From Dryomyza anilis (lineage: Eukaryota; Arthropoda; Insecta; Diptera; Dryomyzidae): a stretch of DNA of 64,000 bases. Shown here in pieces: positions 37,242 through 50,632 of this stretch. The DNA is taken from the NCBI GenBank assembly GCA_951804985.1, contig OX638132.1, positions 43,252,791-43,316,790 on the forward strand. The letters run 5' to 3'. The notes beneath the pieces are model-generated. The model had not been told where the DNA came from, did no database searches, and saw only the letters and a list, made by a program, of their open reading frames with translations. The position numbers and the translations under genes are program-made. Within the stretch, counting starts at the first letter, position 1. Each line of letters opens with the position of its first letter.

Positions 37242-37597
37242 TTTTGAGGCCTCTACGACTTGTATTTAGGAATTCTGAGCATTTTAATTTTGAGATGTGA
37301 TTTTTTTAAGTAATCTTGCGCCGATTATAATAAGTTATATTAAAATTATAATAATTATAATAATTATAAAAAGTATAATTAAAAGGGCAAACATAAATTA
37401 TAAAATGTGCCAACTTTGAGGACTCTACGACTCGTATTTACGGAGTTATGAGCATTTTAAGTTTGAGACGTGATTTCTCAAGAACGCTTGCGCCGCTTAT
37501 AATGTTTTATATTGGAATTAAAAGTGCAAGAATATATTACAAAATGTGCCAACTTTGAGTTATGAGCATTTTAAGTTTGAGCCGTGATTTCTCAAGA
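37231..37597 (+). repeat. Plus-oriented satellite segment before hAT copy 4
   Basis: Carries the short minisatellite seed (about 37,345-37,375) and GAGGACTCTACGACTCG, then a GTTTTATATTGG monomer, and ends at the ACTG junction. Specific changes are GAACGCTTGCGCCGC near 37,483. No gene is seen. Confidence 0.93.
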
Positions 37598-37990
37598 ACT
37601 GCATCAAAACAATTTTTTGACTCTGTCAGTCGTTTCGCATGCATTATTGACGATAACATTTCAGTTGAAAGTCTATTTCTTGTTTTATTTTTATTTAAGC
37701 TCCACATTTGCAGAAGAGTGCGGCAAATATGAAATAAATGAAATTAGTTTTCGCATTTCAGGATACAGAAAATTATTGTTTTCATTTTTAGAATTTAAAA
37801 TGGCTTGCCAAAATTTTGTAAAATTTAAATCATTGTTTTCTTTGTGTTGTTTAATTTTCTTAAATTCTAAGTGAATTTTGTTAATATTTTCATTGCTAAT
37901 TATGTGCGGAACTAAACGAACTAATGGTATAATGCTATTATTTATTATATTTTTTGGATCTAAAACGGTTACTTCTTTTAATATATCCAT
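37598..37990 (-). pseudogene. hAT transposase C-terminal fragment, copy 4
   Basis: 99-codon remnant from 37,990 to 37,691 with VLDPKN, FTKFW, NFLYP and LPHSSANVE, then the shared frame break. The continuation with RNRLSTE is in another frame. Confidence 0.85.
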
Positions 37991-38198
37991 AATAATTAAT
38001 TTTATTTATTATAAACAATATATATATAATTATATATAATTAGATACTAAAAAATCATATGAAATTGCATTTAAATGATTTTTTTTTATATTGGGAAAAA
38101 AAATCCCAAATCAATTGAATATCCCATGGGAAATCCCAATTCCCATCGCGATTGAGAAATCCCATTTTTGGGATTTATCCCAAAAGGTGGCTTCTATG
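37598..38198 (-). mobile_element. hAT remnant, copy 4 (left-truncated)
   Basis: Same left ACTG junction and right terminus as copies 2 and 3. Confidence 0.85.
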
Positions 38199-40066
38199 CG
38201 CGTCAAAGTTGGAACATTTTGTAAACTATTTTTGCCCATTTAATTCCAATATAAATCATTATTATCGGCGCAGGGGTTCTTGACAATTCACGGCACAAAC
38301 TTAAAATGCTCATAACTCCGTAAATACGCGTCGTAGAGGCCTCAAAGTTGTCACATTTTGTAAACTATTTAATTCCCATTTAATTCCAACATTTTAATTA
38401 TAATATAAATCATAATATAAGGCGGAACGGTTCTTGAGAAATCACGTCTCAAATTTAAAATGCTCATAACTCCGAAATACACGTCGTAGAGTCCTAAAGG
38501 TTGGCACATTTTGTAATCTATTCTTGCACTTTTAATTCCAATATAAATCATTATAATCGGCGCATGGGGTTCTTGAGAAATCACGTCTCAAACATAAAAT
38601 TCTCATAACTTCGTAAATACGAGTCGTAGAGGTCTCAAAGTTGGCACATTTCGTAATCCATTTTTGCCCTTTTAATTCTTATAATCCAATATATATTCTT
38701 ATAATCGATGCAAGGGTTCTTGAGAAATCACCGCTCAAACTTAAAATGCTCATAACTCAAAGTTGGCACATTTTGTAATCTATTTTAGCCCTTTAATTAT
38801 AATATAAATCATAATAAACGGCGGAACGGTTCTTGAGGAATCACGTCTCAAATTTAAAATGCTCATAATTCCGTAAATACACGTCGCAGAGGCCTCAAAG
38901 TTGGTACATTTTATAATCTATTTTTGCCCTTTTAATTCTAATTTAACTCATTATAATCGGTGCAAGGGTTCTTGAAAAGTCACGTCTCAAATTGAAAATG
39001 CTCATAACTCCGTAAATACGCGTCGTAGAGGCCTCAAAGTTGGCACATTTTGTAATCTATTCTTGCACTTTTAATTCTAATATAAATCATTATAAATGGC
39101 GGAACGGTTCTTGAGAAATCACGTCTCAAATTTTAAATGCTCATAACTCCGTAAATACGAGTTGTAGAGGCCTTAAGTTGGCACATTTTGTAATTTATTT
39201 TTGCCCTTTTAATTCCAATATAAATCATTATAATCGGCGCATGTGGTTACTGAGAAAACACGTCTCAAACATAAAATGCTTATAACTTCGTAAATACAAG
39301 TCGTAGAGGCCCCAAAGTTTGTACATTTTATAATCTATTTTTGCCCTTTTAATTCTAATATAACTCATTATAATCGGCGCAAGGGTTCTTGAGAAGTCAC
39401 GTCTCAAATTTAAAATGCTCATAACTCCGTAAATACGCGTCGTAGAGGCCTCAAAGTTGGCACATTTTGTAATCTATTCTTGCACTTTTAATTCTAATAT
39501 AAATCATTATAAACGGCGGAACGGTTCTTGAGGAATCACGTCCCAAATTTAAAATATTCATAACTCTGTAAATACTCGTCTTGGCACATTTTGTAATCTA
39601 TTCTTGCGCTTCTAATTCCATATAAATCATTATTCGGCGCAAGGGTGCTTGGGAAATAACGTCTCAAATTTGCTCATAACTCCGTTAATACGAGTTATAG
39701 AGGCCTCAAAGTTGGCTCATTTTGTAATCTATTCTTGCCCTTTTAATTCCAATATAAATCAGTATAATCGGCGCATGGTGTTCTTGAGATATCAAGTCTC
39801 AAACTTTAAATGCTCATAACTCCGTAAATACGAGTCGTAGAGGCCTTAAATTTGGCACATTTTATAATATATATATATATTATAATATTATATATATTAT
39901 ATATATTATATATATATATTATTATATATATATATATATAATATTATATATATATATTATATATTATAATATTATTATAATTTTAATATAACTTATTATT
40001 ATCGGCGCAAGATTACGTAAAAAATCACATCTCAAAATTAAAATGCGCATAATTCCTAAATATGAG
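38199..40066 (-). repeat. Minus-oriented 139-bp satellite block
   Basis: About 13 monomers. The block crosses the boundary between units A and B. Beyond about 38,684 it is the repeat of 30,720-32,102. It includes the second AT tract. No gene is seen. Confidence 0.95.
39861..39981. repeat. AT-dinucleotide low-complexity tract, copy in unit B
   Basis: Counterpart of the tract at 31,899, 2 bp longer (TATATATATATT run). Confidence 0.9.
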
Positions 40067-40095
40067 TTTTAAGTTTGAGCCGTGATTTCTTAAGA
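40067..40095 (+). repeat. Very short plus-oriented satellite segment before hAT copy 5
   Basis: Same as 32,103-32,131. Confidence 0.83.
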
Positions 40096-40488
40096 ACTGC
40101 ATCAAAACAATTTTTTGACTTTGTCAGTCGTTTCGCATGCATTATTGACGATAACATTTCAGTTGAAAGTCTATTTCTTGTTTTATTTTTATTTAAGCTC
40201 CACATTTGCAGAAGAGTGCGGCAAATATGAAATAAATGAAATTAGTTTTCGCATTTCAGGATACAGAAAATTATTATTTTCATTTTTAGAATTTAAAATG
40301 GCTTGCCAAAATTTTGTAAAATTTAAATCATTGTTTTCTTTGTATTGTTTAATTTTCTTAAATTCTAAATGAATTTTGTTAATATTTTCATTGCTAATTA
40401 TGTGCGGAACTAAACGAACTAAAGGTATAATGCTATTATTTATTATATTTTTTGGATCTAAAACGGTTACTTCTTTTAATATATCCAT
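40096..40488 (-). pseudogene. hAT transposase C-terminal fragment, copy 5
   Basis: Same 99-codon remnant and frame break as copy 2, including its private KQYKEN (other copies KQHKEN). Confidence 0.84.
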
Positions 40489-40695
40489 AATAATTAATTT
40501 TATTTATTATAAACAATATATATATAATTATATATAATTAGATATTAAAAAATCATATGAAATTGCATTTAAATGATTTTTTTTTATATTGGGAAAAAAA
40601 TCCCAAATCAATTGAATATCCCATGGGAAATCCCAATTCCCATCGCGATTGAGAAATCCCATTTTTGGGATTTATCCCAAAAGGTGGCTTCTATG
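40096..40695 (-). mobile_element. hAT remnant, copy 5 (duplicate of copy 2)
   Basis: Same junction, same right terminus and the same private changes as copy 2 (GACTTTGTCAG, TTGTATTGTTTAATT, AACTAAAGG). Confidence 0.85.
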
Positions 40696-42944
40696 CGCGT
40701 CAAAGTTGGCACATTTTGTAAACTATTTTTGCCCATTTAATTCCAATATAAATCATTATTATCGGCGCAGGGGTTCTTGACAATTCACGGCACAAACTTA
40801 AAATGCTCATAACTCCGAAAATACGCGTCGTAGAGGCCTCAAAGTTGTCACATTTTGTAAACTATTTAATTCCCATTTAATTCCAATATTTTAATTATAA
40901 TATAAATCATAATATAAGGCGGAACGGTTCTTGAGAAATCACGTCTCAAATTTAAAATGCTCATAACTCCGAAATACACGTCGTAGAGTCCTAAAGGTAG
41001 GCACATTCCAATATAAATCATTATAATCGGCGCATGGGGTTCTTGAGAAATCACGTCTCAAACATAAAATTCTCATAACTTCGTAAATACGAGTCGTAGA
41101 GGTCTCAAAGTTGGCACATTTCGTAATCCATTTTTGCCCTTTTAATTCCAATATAAATTCTTATAATCCAATATAAATTCTTATAATCGATGCAAGGGTT
41201 CTTGAGAAATCACCGCTCAAACTTAAAATGCTCATAACTCAAAGTTGGCACATTTTGTAATCTATTTTAGCCCTTTAATTATAATATAAATCATAATAAA
41301 CGGCGGAACGGTTCTTGAGGAATCACGTCTCAAATTTAAAATGCTCATAATTCCGTAAATACACGTCGCAGAGGCCTCAAAGTTGGTACATTTTATAATC
41401 TATTTTTGCCCTTTTAATTCTAATATAACTCATTATAATCGGTGCAAGGGTTCTTGAGAAGTTACGTCTCAAATTGAAAATGCTCATAACTCCGTAAATA
41501 CGCGTCGTAGCGGCCTCAAAGTTGGCACATTTTGTAATCTATTCTTGCACTTTTAATTCTAATATAAATCATTATAAATGGCGGAACGGTTCTTGAGAAA
41601 TCACGTCTCAAATTTTAAATGCTCATAACTCCGTAAATACGAGTTGTAGAGGCCTTAAGTTGGCACATTTTGTAATTATTTTTGCCCTTTTAATTCCAAT
41701 ATAAATCATTATAATCGGCGCATGTGGTTATTGAGAAAACACGTCTCAAACATAAAATGCTTATAACTTCGTAAATACAAGTCGTAGAGGCCCCAAAGTT
41801 TGTACATTTTATAATCTATTTTTGCCTTTTAATTCTAATATAACTCATTATAATCGGCGCAAGGGTTCTTGAGAAGTCACGTCTCAAATTTAAAATGCTC
41901 ATAACTCCGTAAATACGCGTCGTAGAGGCCTCAAAGTTGGCACATTTTGTAATCTATTCTTGCGCTTCTAATTCCATATAAATCATTATTCGGCGCAAGG
42001 GTGCTTGGGAAATAACGTCTCAAATTTAAAATGCTCATAACTCCGTTAATACGAGTTATAGAGGCCTCAAATTTGGCACATTTTATAATTTATTTTTGCC
42101 CTTTTAAATATACTTTTTATAATTATTATAATTTTAATATAACTTATTATAATCGGCGCAAGATTACTTAAAAAATCACATCTCAAAATTAAAATGCTCA
42201 TAATTCCTAAATATGAGTCGTAGAGGCCTCAAGTTGGCACATTTTGTAATCTATTTTTGCCCTTTTATTCCAATATAAATTCTTATAATCCAATACAAAT
42301 TCTTATAATCGAAGCAAGGGTTCTTGAGAAATCACGGCTAACATGCTCATAACTGAAAGTTGGCACATTTTGTAATCTATTCTTGCACTTTTAATTCCAA
42401 TATAAATCATTATAATCGGCGCAAGGGTTCTTGAGAAATCACGTCTCAAACTTTAAATGCTCATAACTCAAAGTTGGCGCATTTTATAATTTATTTTTGC
42501 CCTTTTAATTATACTTTTTATAATTATTATAATTTTAATATAACTAATTATAATCGGAGCAAGTTTACTTAAAAAATCACATCTCAAACTTAAAATGCTC
42601 TTAATCACGTAAATATGAGTCGTAGAGGCCTCAATTGCCCTTTTAATTCCAATATAAATTCTTATAATCCAATATAAATTCTTTTAATCGTAGCAAGAGT
42701 TCTTGAGAAATCACGGTTCAAACTTAAAACGCTCATAACTCAAAGTTGGCACATTTTGTAATCTATTTTAGCCCTTTAATTTTAATATAAATCATAATAA
42801 ACGGCGGGATGGTTCTTGAGAAATCACGTCTCAAATTTCAAATGCTCATAACTCCGTAAATACACGTCGTAGAGTTCTCAAAGTTGGCACATTTTATAAT
42901 CTATTTTTTCCCATTTAATTCCAATATAAATCATTATTATCGGT
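40696..42944 (-). repeat. Minus-oriented 139-bp satellite block
   Basis: Repeat of 32,732-34,980, including the 30-bp loss near 41,000 and the TATTATCGGT polarity switch. No gene is seen. Confidence 0.95.
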
Positions 42945-43734
42945 ATATAAATTACAAAATGTACCAACTTTGTGGCCTCTAAGACGAGTATTTACAGAGT
43001 TATAAACATTTTAAATTTGAGACGTGATTTCTCAAGCTCCCTTGCGCCGATTATAATGAGTAATATTAGAACTAAAAGGGCACAAATAGATTATAAAATG
43101 TACAAAATTTGGGGCCTCTACGACTTGTATTTAGCAGTTATAAGCATTTTATGTTTGAGACGTGTTTTCTCAATAACCTCATGCGCCGATTATAATGATT
43201 TATATTGGAATTAAAAGGGCAAAAATAGATTACAAAATGTGCCAACTTTGAGTTATGAGCATTTTAAGTTTGAGCCGTGATTTCTCAAGAACCCTTACTT
43301 CGATTGTAAGAATTTATATTGGATTATATGAATTTATATTGGAATAAAAGGGCAAAAATAGATTACAAAATGTGTCAATTTTGAGGCCTCTACGACTTGT
43401 ATTTAGGAATTCTGAGCATTTTAATTTTGAGATGTGATTTTTTTAAGTAATCTTGCGCCGATTATAATAAGTTATATTAATATTATAATAATTATAATAA
43501 TTATAAAAAGTATAATTAAAAGGGCAAACATAAATTATAAAATGTGCCAACTTTGAGGACTCTACGACTCGTATTTACGGAGTTATGAGCATTTTAAGTT
43601 TGAGACGTGATTTCTCAAGAACCCTTGCGCCGATTATAATGTTTTATATTGGAATTAAAAGTGCAAGAATATATTACAAAATGTGCCAACTTTGAGTTAT
43701 GAGCATTTTAAGTTTGAGCCGTGATTTCTCAAGA
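42945..43734 (+). repeat. Plus-oriented satellite segment before hAT copy 6
   Basis: Repeat of 34,981-35,770, including AGAACTAAAAGGGC (43,068), a change not in the third copy at 48,137. Confidence 0.93.
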
Positions 43735-44126
43735 ACTGCATCAAAACAATTTTTTGACTCTGTCAGTCGTTTCGCATGCATTATTGACGATAACATTTCA
43801 GTTGAAAGTCCATTTCTTGTTTTATTTTTATTTAAGCTCCACATTTGCAGAAGAGTGCGGCAAATATGAAATAAATGAAATTAGTTTTCGCAATTCAGGA
43901 TACAGAAAATTATTATTTTCATTTTTAGAATTTAAAATGGCTTGCCAAAATTTTGTAAAATTTAAATCATTGTTTTCTTTGTGTTGTTTAATTTTCTTAA
44001 ATTCTAAATGAATTTTGTTAATATTTTCATTGCTAATTATGTGCGGAACTAAACGAACTAATGGTATAATGCTATTATTTATTATATTTTTGGATCTAAA
44101 ACGGTTACTTCTTTTAATATATCCAT
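43735..44126 (-). pseudogene. hAT transposase C-terminal fragment, copy 6
   Basis: Same as copy 3: frameshift in the T-run before LDPKN, shared VE/S break, truncated 3' end. Confidence 0.82.
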
Positions 44127-44334
44127 AATAATTAATTTTATTTATTATAAACAATATATATATAATTATATATAATTAGATACTAAAAAATCATATGAAA
44201 TTGCATTTAAATGATTTTTTTTTATATTGGGAAAAAAAATCCCAAATCAATTGAATATCCCATGGGAAATCCCAATTCCCATCGCGATTGAGAAATCCCA
44301 TTTTTGGGATTTATCCCAAAAGGTGGCTTCTATG
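43735..44334 (-). mobile_element. hAT remnant, copy 6 (duplicate of copy 3)
   Basis: Same ends and the same one-base loss as copy 3. Confidence 0.85.
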
Positions 44335-45194
44335 CGCGTCAAAGTTGGCACATTTTGTAAACTATTTTTGCCCATTTAATTCCAATATAAATCATTATTA
44401 TCGGCGCAGGGGTTCTTGACAATTCACGGCACAAACTTAAAATGCTCATAACTCCGTAAATACGCGTCGTAGAGGCCTCAAAGTTGGCACATTTTGTAAA
44501 CTATTTAATTCCCATTTAATTCCAATATTTTAATTATAATATAAATCATAATATAAGGCGGAACGGTTCTTGCGAAATCACGTCTCAAATTTAAAAAGCT
44601 CATAACTCCGAAATACACGTCGTAGAGTCCTAAAGGTTGGCACATTTTGTAATCTATTCTTGCACTTTTAATTCCAATATAAATCATTATAATCGGCGCA
44701 TGGGGTTCTTGAGAAATCACGTCTCAAACATAAAATTCTCATAACTTCGTAAATACGAGTCGTAGAGGTCTCAAAGTTGGCACATTTCGTAATCTATTTT
44801 TGCCCTTTTAATTCCAATATAAATTCTTATAATCCAATATAAATTCTTATAATCGATGCAAGGGTTCTTGAGAAATCACCGCTCAAACTTAAAATGCTCA
44901 TAACTCAAAGTTGGCACATTTTGTAATCTATTTTAGCCCTTTAATTATAATATAAATCATAATAAACGGCGGAACGGTTCTTGAGGAATCACGTCTCAAA
45001 TTTTAAATGCTCATAATTCCGTAAATACACGTCGCAGAGGCCTCAAAGTTGGTACATTTTATAATCTATTTTTGCCCTTTTAATTCTAATATAAATCATT
45101 ATAAATGGCGGAACGGTTCTTGAGAAATCACGTCTCAAATTTTAAATGCTCATAACTCCGTAAATACGAGTTGTAGAGGCCTTAAGTTGGCACA
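44335..45194 (-). repeat. Minus-oriented 139-bp satellite block
   Basis: Repeat of 36,371-37,230, ending in the same TTGGCACA inverted-repeat junction. Confidence 0.94.
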
Positions 45195-45561
45195 AAATGT
45201 GTCAATTTTGAGGCCTCTACGACTTGTATTTAGGAATTCTGAGCATTTTAATTTTGAGATGTGATTTTTTTAAGTAATCTTGCGCCGATTATAATAAGTT
45301 ATATTAAAATTATAATAATTATAATAATTATAAAAAGTATAATTAAAAGGGCAAACATAAATTATAAAATGTGCCAACTTTGAGGACTCTACGACTCGTA
45401 TTTACGGAGTTATGAGCATTTTAAGTTTGAGACGTGATTTCTCAAGAACGCTTGCGCCGCTTATAATGTTTTATATTGGAATTAAAAGTGCAAGAATATA
45501 TTACAAAATGTGCCAACTTTGAGTTATGAGCATTTTAAGTTTGAGCCGTGATTTCTCAAGA
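45195..45561 (+). repeat. Plus-oriented satellite segment before hAT copy 7
   Basis: Repeat of 37,231-37,597 with the same GAACGCTTGCGCCGC change and minisatellite seed. Confidence 0.93.
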
Positions 45562-45954
45562 ACTGCATCAAAACAATTTTTTGACTCTGTCAGTCGTTTC
45601 GCATGCATTATTGACGATAACATTTCAGTTGAAAGTCTATTTCTTGTTTTATTTTTATTTAAGCTCCACATTTGCAGAAGAGTGCGGCAAATATGAAATA
45701 AATGAAATTAGTTTTCGCATTTCAGGATACAGAAAATTATTGTTTTCATTTTTAGAATTTAAAATGGCTTGCCAAAATTTTGTAAAATTTAAATCATTGT
45801 TTTCTTTGTGTTGTTTAATTTTCTTAAATTCTAAGTGAATTTTGTTAATATTTTCATTGCTAATTATGTGCGGAACTAAACGAACTAATGGTATAATGCT
45901 ATTATTTATTATATTTTTTGGATCTAAAACGGTTACTTCTTTTAATATATCCAT
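45562..45954 (-). pseudogene. hAT transposase C-terminal fragment, copy 7
   Basis: Same 99-codon remnant and frame break as copy 4. Confidence 0.84.
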
Positions 45955-46162
45955 AATAATTAATTTTATTTATTATAAACAATATATATATAATTATATA
46001 TAATTAGATACTAAAAAATCATATGAAATTGCATTTAAATGATTTTTTTTTATATTGGGAAAAAAAATCCCAAATCAATTGAATATCCCATGGGAAATCC
46101 CAATTCCCATCGCGATTGAGAAATCCCATTTTTGGGATTTATCCCAAAAGGTGGCTTCTATG
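45562..46162 (-). mobile_element. hAT remnant, copy 7 (duplicate of copy 4)
   Basis: Same ends as copy 4 and same private TTCTAAGTGAATTTTG change. Confidence 0.85.
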
Positions 46163-48013
46163 CGCGTCAAAGTTGGAACATTTTGTAAACTATTTTTGCC
46201 CATTTAATTCCAATATAAATCATTATTATCGGCGCAGGGGTTCTTGACAATTCACGGCACAAACTTAAAATGCTCATAACTCCGTAAATACGCGTCGTAG
46301 AGGCCTCAAAGTTGTCACATTTTGTAAACTATTTAATTCCCATTTAATTCCAACATTTTAATTATAATATAAATCATAATATAAGGCGGAACGGTTCTTG
46401 AGAAATCACGTCTCAAATTTAAAATGCTCATAACTCCGAAATACACGTCGTAGAGTCCTAAAGGTTGGCACATTTTGTAATCTATTCTTGCACTTTTAAT
46501 TCCAATATAAATCATTATAATCGGCGCATGGGGTTCTTGAGAAATCACGTCTCAAACATAAAATTCTCATAACTTCGTAAATACGAGTCGTAGAGGTCTC
46601 AAAGTTGGCACATTTCGTAATCCATTTTTGCCCTTTTAATTCTTATAATCCAATATATATTCTTATAATCGATGCAAGGGTTCTTGAGAAATCACCGCTC
46701 AAACTTAAAATGCTCATAACTCAAAGTTGGCACATTTTGTAATCTATTTTAGCCCTTTAATTATAATATAAATCATAATAAACGGCGGAACGGTTCTTGA
46801 GGAATCACGTCTCAAATTTAAAATGCTCATAATTCCGTAAATACACGTCGCAGAGGCCTCAAAGTTGGTACATTTTATAATCTATTTTTGCCCTTTTAAT
46901 TCTAATATAACTCATTATAATCGGTGCAAGGGTTCTTGAGAAGTTACGTCTCAAATTGAAAATGCTCATAACTCCGTAAATACGCGTCGTAGAGGCCTCA
47001 AAGTTGGCACATTTTGTAATCTATTCTTGCACTTTTAATTCTAATATAAATCATTATAAATGGCGGAACGGTTCTTGAGAAATCACGTCTCAAACTATAA
47101 ATGCTCATAACTCCGTAAATACGAGTTATAGAGGCCTCAAATTTGGCACATTTTATAATTTATTTTTGCCCTTTTAAATATACTTTTTATAATTATTATA
47201 ATTTTAATATAACTTATTATAATCGGCGCAAGATTACTTAAAAAATCACATCTCAAAATAAAATGCTCATAATTCCTAAATATGAGTCATAGAGGCCTCA
47301 AGTTGGCACATTTTGTAATCTATTTTTGCCCTTTTATTCCAATATAAATTCTTATAATCCAATACAAATTCTTATAATCGAAGCAAGGGTTCTTGAGAAA
47401 TCACGGCTAACATGCTCATAACTGAAAGTTGGCACATTTTGTAATCTATTCTTGCACTTTTAATTCCAATATAAATCATTATAATCGGCGCAAGGGTTCT
47501 TGAGAAATCACGTCTCAAACTTTAAATGCTCATAACTCAAAGTTGGCGCATTTTATAATTTATTTTTGCCCTTTTAATTATACTTTTTATAATTATTATA
47601 ATTTTAATATAACTAATTATAATCGGAGCAAGTTTACTTAAAAAATCACATCTCAAACTTAAAATGCTCTTAATCACGTAAATATGAGTCGTAGAGGCCT
47701 CAATTGCCCTTTTAATTCCAATATAAATTCTTATAATCCAATATAAATTCTTTTAATCGTAGCAAGAGTTCTTGAGAAATCACGGTTCAAACTTAAAACG
47801 CTCATAACTCAAAGTTGGCACATTTTGTAATCTATTTTAGCCCTTTAATTTTAATATAAATCATAATAAACGGCGGGATGGTTCTTGAGAAATCACGTCT
47901 CAAATTTCAAATGCTCATAACTCCGTAAATACACGTCGTAGAGTTCTCAAAGTTGGCACATTTTATAATCTATTTTTTCCCATTTAATTCCAATATAAAT
48001 CATTATTATCGGT
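46163..48013 (-). repeat. Minus-oriented satellite block containing a unit crossover
   Basis: To about 46,905 the block follows the start of unit B (38,199 onward). From there it resembles 33,460 onward, and from about 47,110 it matches 34,100/42,055 onward. The third unit has therefore lost the part holding the AT tract and the first hAT copy. GAGTTATAGAGGCCTC at 47,123 marks the join region. No gene is seen. Confidence 0.9.
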
Positions 48014-48803
48014 ATATAAATTACAAAATGTACCAACTTTGTGGCCTCTAAGACGAGTATTTACAGAGTTATAAACATTTTAAATTTGAGACGTGATTTC
48101 TCAAGCTCCCTTGCGCCGATTATAATGAGTAATATTAGAATTAAAAGGGCACAAATAGATTATAAAATGTACAAAATTTGGGGCCTCTACGACTTGTATT
48201 TAGCAGTTATAAGCATTTTATGTTTGAGACGTGTTTTCTCAATAACCTCATGCGCCGATTATAATGATTTATATTGGAATTAAAAGGGCAAAAATAGATT
48301 ACAAAATGTGCCAACTTTGAGTTATGAGCATTTTAAGTTTGAGCCGTGATTTCTCAAGAACCCTTACTTCGATTGTAAGAATTTATATTGGATTATATGA
48401 ATTTATATTGGAATAAAAGGGCAAAAATAGATTACAAAATGTGTCAATTTTGAGGCCTCTACGACTTGTATTTAGGAATTCTGAACATTTTAATTTTGAG
48501 ATGTGATTTTTTTAAGTAATCTTGCGCCGATTATAATAAGTTATATTAATATTATAATAATTATAATAATTATAAAAAGTATAATTAAAAGGGCAAACAT
48601 AAATTATAAAATGTGCCAACTTTGAGGACTCTACGACTCGTATTTACGGAGTTATGAGCATTTTAAGTTTGAGACGTGATTTCTCAAGAACCCTTGCGCC
48701 GATTATAATGTTTTATATTGGAATTAAAAGTGCAAGAATATATTACAAAATGTGCCAACTTTGAGTTATGAGCATTTTAAGTTTGAGCCGTGATTTCTCA
48801 AGA
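48014..48803 (+). repeat. Plus-oriented satellite segment before hAT copy 8
   Basis: Matches 42,945-43,734 at offset 5,069, with AGAATTAAAAGGGC (unmutated) and CTGAACATTTTAATT as differences. Confidence 0.93.
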
Positions 48804-49196
48804 ACTGCATCAAAACAATTTTTTGACTCTGTCAGTCGTTTCGCATGCATTATTGACGATAACATTTCAGTTGAAAGTCCATTTCTTGTTTTATTTTTAT
48901 TTAAGCTCCACATTTGCAGAAGAGTGCGGCAAATATGAAATAAATGAAATTAGTTTTCGCATTTCAGGATACAGAAAATTATTGTTTTCATTTTTAGAAT
49001 TTAAAATGGCTTGCCAAAATTTTGTAAAATTTAAATCATTGTTTTCTTTGTGTTGTTTAATTTTCTTAAATTCTAAATGAATTTTGTTAATATTTTCATT
49101 GCTAATTATGTGCGGAACTAAACGAACTAATGGTATAATGCTATTATTTATTATATTTTTTGGATCTAAAACGGTTACTTCTTTTAATATATCCAT
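48804..49196 (-). pseudogene. hAT transposase C-terminal fragment, copy 8
   Basis: 99-codon remnant (49,196 to 48,897) with VLDPKN, FTKFW, NFLYP, LPHSSANVE and the shared frame break. Confidence 0.85.
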
Positions 49197-49405
49197 AATA
49201 ATTAATTTAATTTATTATAAACAATATATATATAATTATATATAATTAGATACTAAAAAATCATATGAAATTGCATTTAAATGATTTTTTTTTATATTGA
49301 AAAAAAAAAATCCCAAATCAATTGAATATCCCATGGGAAATCCCAATTCCCATCGCGATTGAGAAATCCCATTTTTGGGATTTATCCCAAAAGGTGGCTT
49401 CTATG
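48804..49405 (-). mobile_element. hAT remnant, copy 8 (left-truncated)
   Basis: Same ACTG junction and right terminus. The T-run that is short in copies 3 and 6 is full length, so copy 8 represents the state before that loss. Confidence 0.85.
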
Positions 49406-50265
49406 CGCGTCAAAGTTGGCACATTTTGTAAACTATTTTTGCCCATTTAATTCCAATATAAATCATTATTATCGGCGCAGGGGTTCTTGACAATTCACGG
49501 CACAAACTTAAAATGCTCATAACTCCGTAAATACGCGTCGTAGAGGCCTCAAAGTTGGCACATTTTGTAAACTATTTAATTCCCATTTAATTCCAATATT
49601 TTAATTATAATATAAATCATAATATAAGGCGGAACGGTTCTTGAGAAATCACGTCTCAAATTTAAAATGCTCATAACTCCGAAATACACGTCGTAGAGTC
49701 CTAAAGGTTGGCACATTTTGTAATCTATTCTTGCACTTTTAATTCCAATATAAATCATTATAATCGGCGCATGGGGTTCTTGAGAAATCACGTCTCAAAC
49801 ATAAAATTCTCATAACTTCGTAAATACGAGTCGTAGAGGTCTCAAAGTTGGCACATTTCGTAATCTATTTTTGCCCTTTTAATTCCAATATAAATTCTTA
49901 TAATCCAATATAAATTCTTATAATCGATGCAAGGGTTCTTGAGAAATCACCGCTCAAACTTAAAATGCTCATAACTCAAAGTTGGCACATTTTGTAATCT
50001 ATTTTAGCCCTTTAATTATAATATAAATCATAATAAACGGCGGAACGGTTCTTGAGGAATCACGTCTCAAATTTAAAATGCTCATAATTCCGTAAATACA
50101 CGTCGCAGAGGCCTCAAAGTTGGTACATTTTATAATCTATTTTTGCCCTTTTAATTCTAATATAAATCATTATAAATGGCGAAACGGTTCTTGAGAAATC
50201 ACGTCTCAAATTTTAAATGCTCATAACTCCGTAAATACGAGTTGTAGAGGCCTTAAGTTGGCACA
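49406..50265 (-). repeat. Minus-oriented 139-bp satellite block
   Basis: Corresponds to 44,335-45,194 and ends in the same TTGGCACA-AAA-TGTGTCAA junction (50,258-50,276). No gene is seen. Confidence 0.94.
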
Positions 50266-50632
50266 AAATGTGTCAATTTTGAGGCCTCTACGACTTGTAT
50301 TTAGGAATTCTGAGCATTTTAATTTTGAGATGTGATTTTTTTAAGTAATCTTGCGCCGATTATAATAAGTTATATTAAAATTATAATAATTATAATAATT
50401 ATAAAAAGTATAATTAAAAGGGCAAACATAAATTATAAAATGTGCCAACTTTGAGGACTCTACGACTCGTATTTACGGAGTTATGAGCATTTTAAGTTTG
50501 AGACGTGATTTCTCAAGAACCCTTGCGCCGATTATAATGTTTTATATTGGAATTAAAAGTGCAAGAATATATTACAAAATGTGCCAACTTTGAGTTATGA
50601 GCATTTTAAGTTTGAGCAGTGATTTCTCAAGA
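50266..50632 (+). repeat. Plus-oriented satellite segment before hAT copy 9
   Basis: Corresponds to 45,195-45,561. It has GAACCCTTGCGCCGATT (the common form) and a private GAGCAGTGATTTC near 50,617. It holds the minisatellite seed at about 50,380-50,405. Confidence 0.93.

Larger units (their letters stand above)
30720..38683. repeat. 7,964-bp higher-order unit A (contains hAT copies 2-4)
   Basis: Every landmark recurs 7,964 bp downstream: hAT junctions 32,132/40,096, 35,771/43,735 and 37,598/45,562; right termini 32,731/40,695, 36,370/44,334 and 38,198/46,162; and the AT tract. I see only a 2-bp length change in the AT tract between the copies. The left limit is approximate. Up to about 30,710 the copies differ by a 10-bp indel (CCAATATAAA) and single bases. 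Confidence 0.88.
38684..46647. repeat. 7,964-bp higher-order unit B (contains hAT copies 5-7)
   Basis: Near-identical tandem copy of the unit beginning near 30,720. Identity with a following partial copy continues to about 46,905, where AATTCTAATATAACTC replaces AATTCTAATTTAACTC. Confidence 0.88.
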
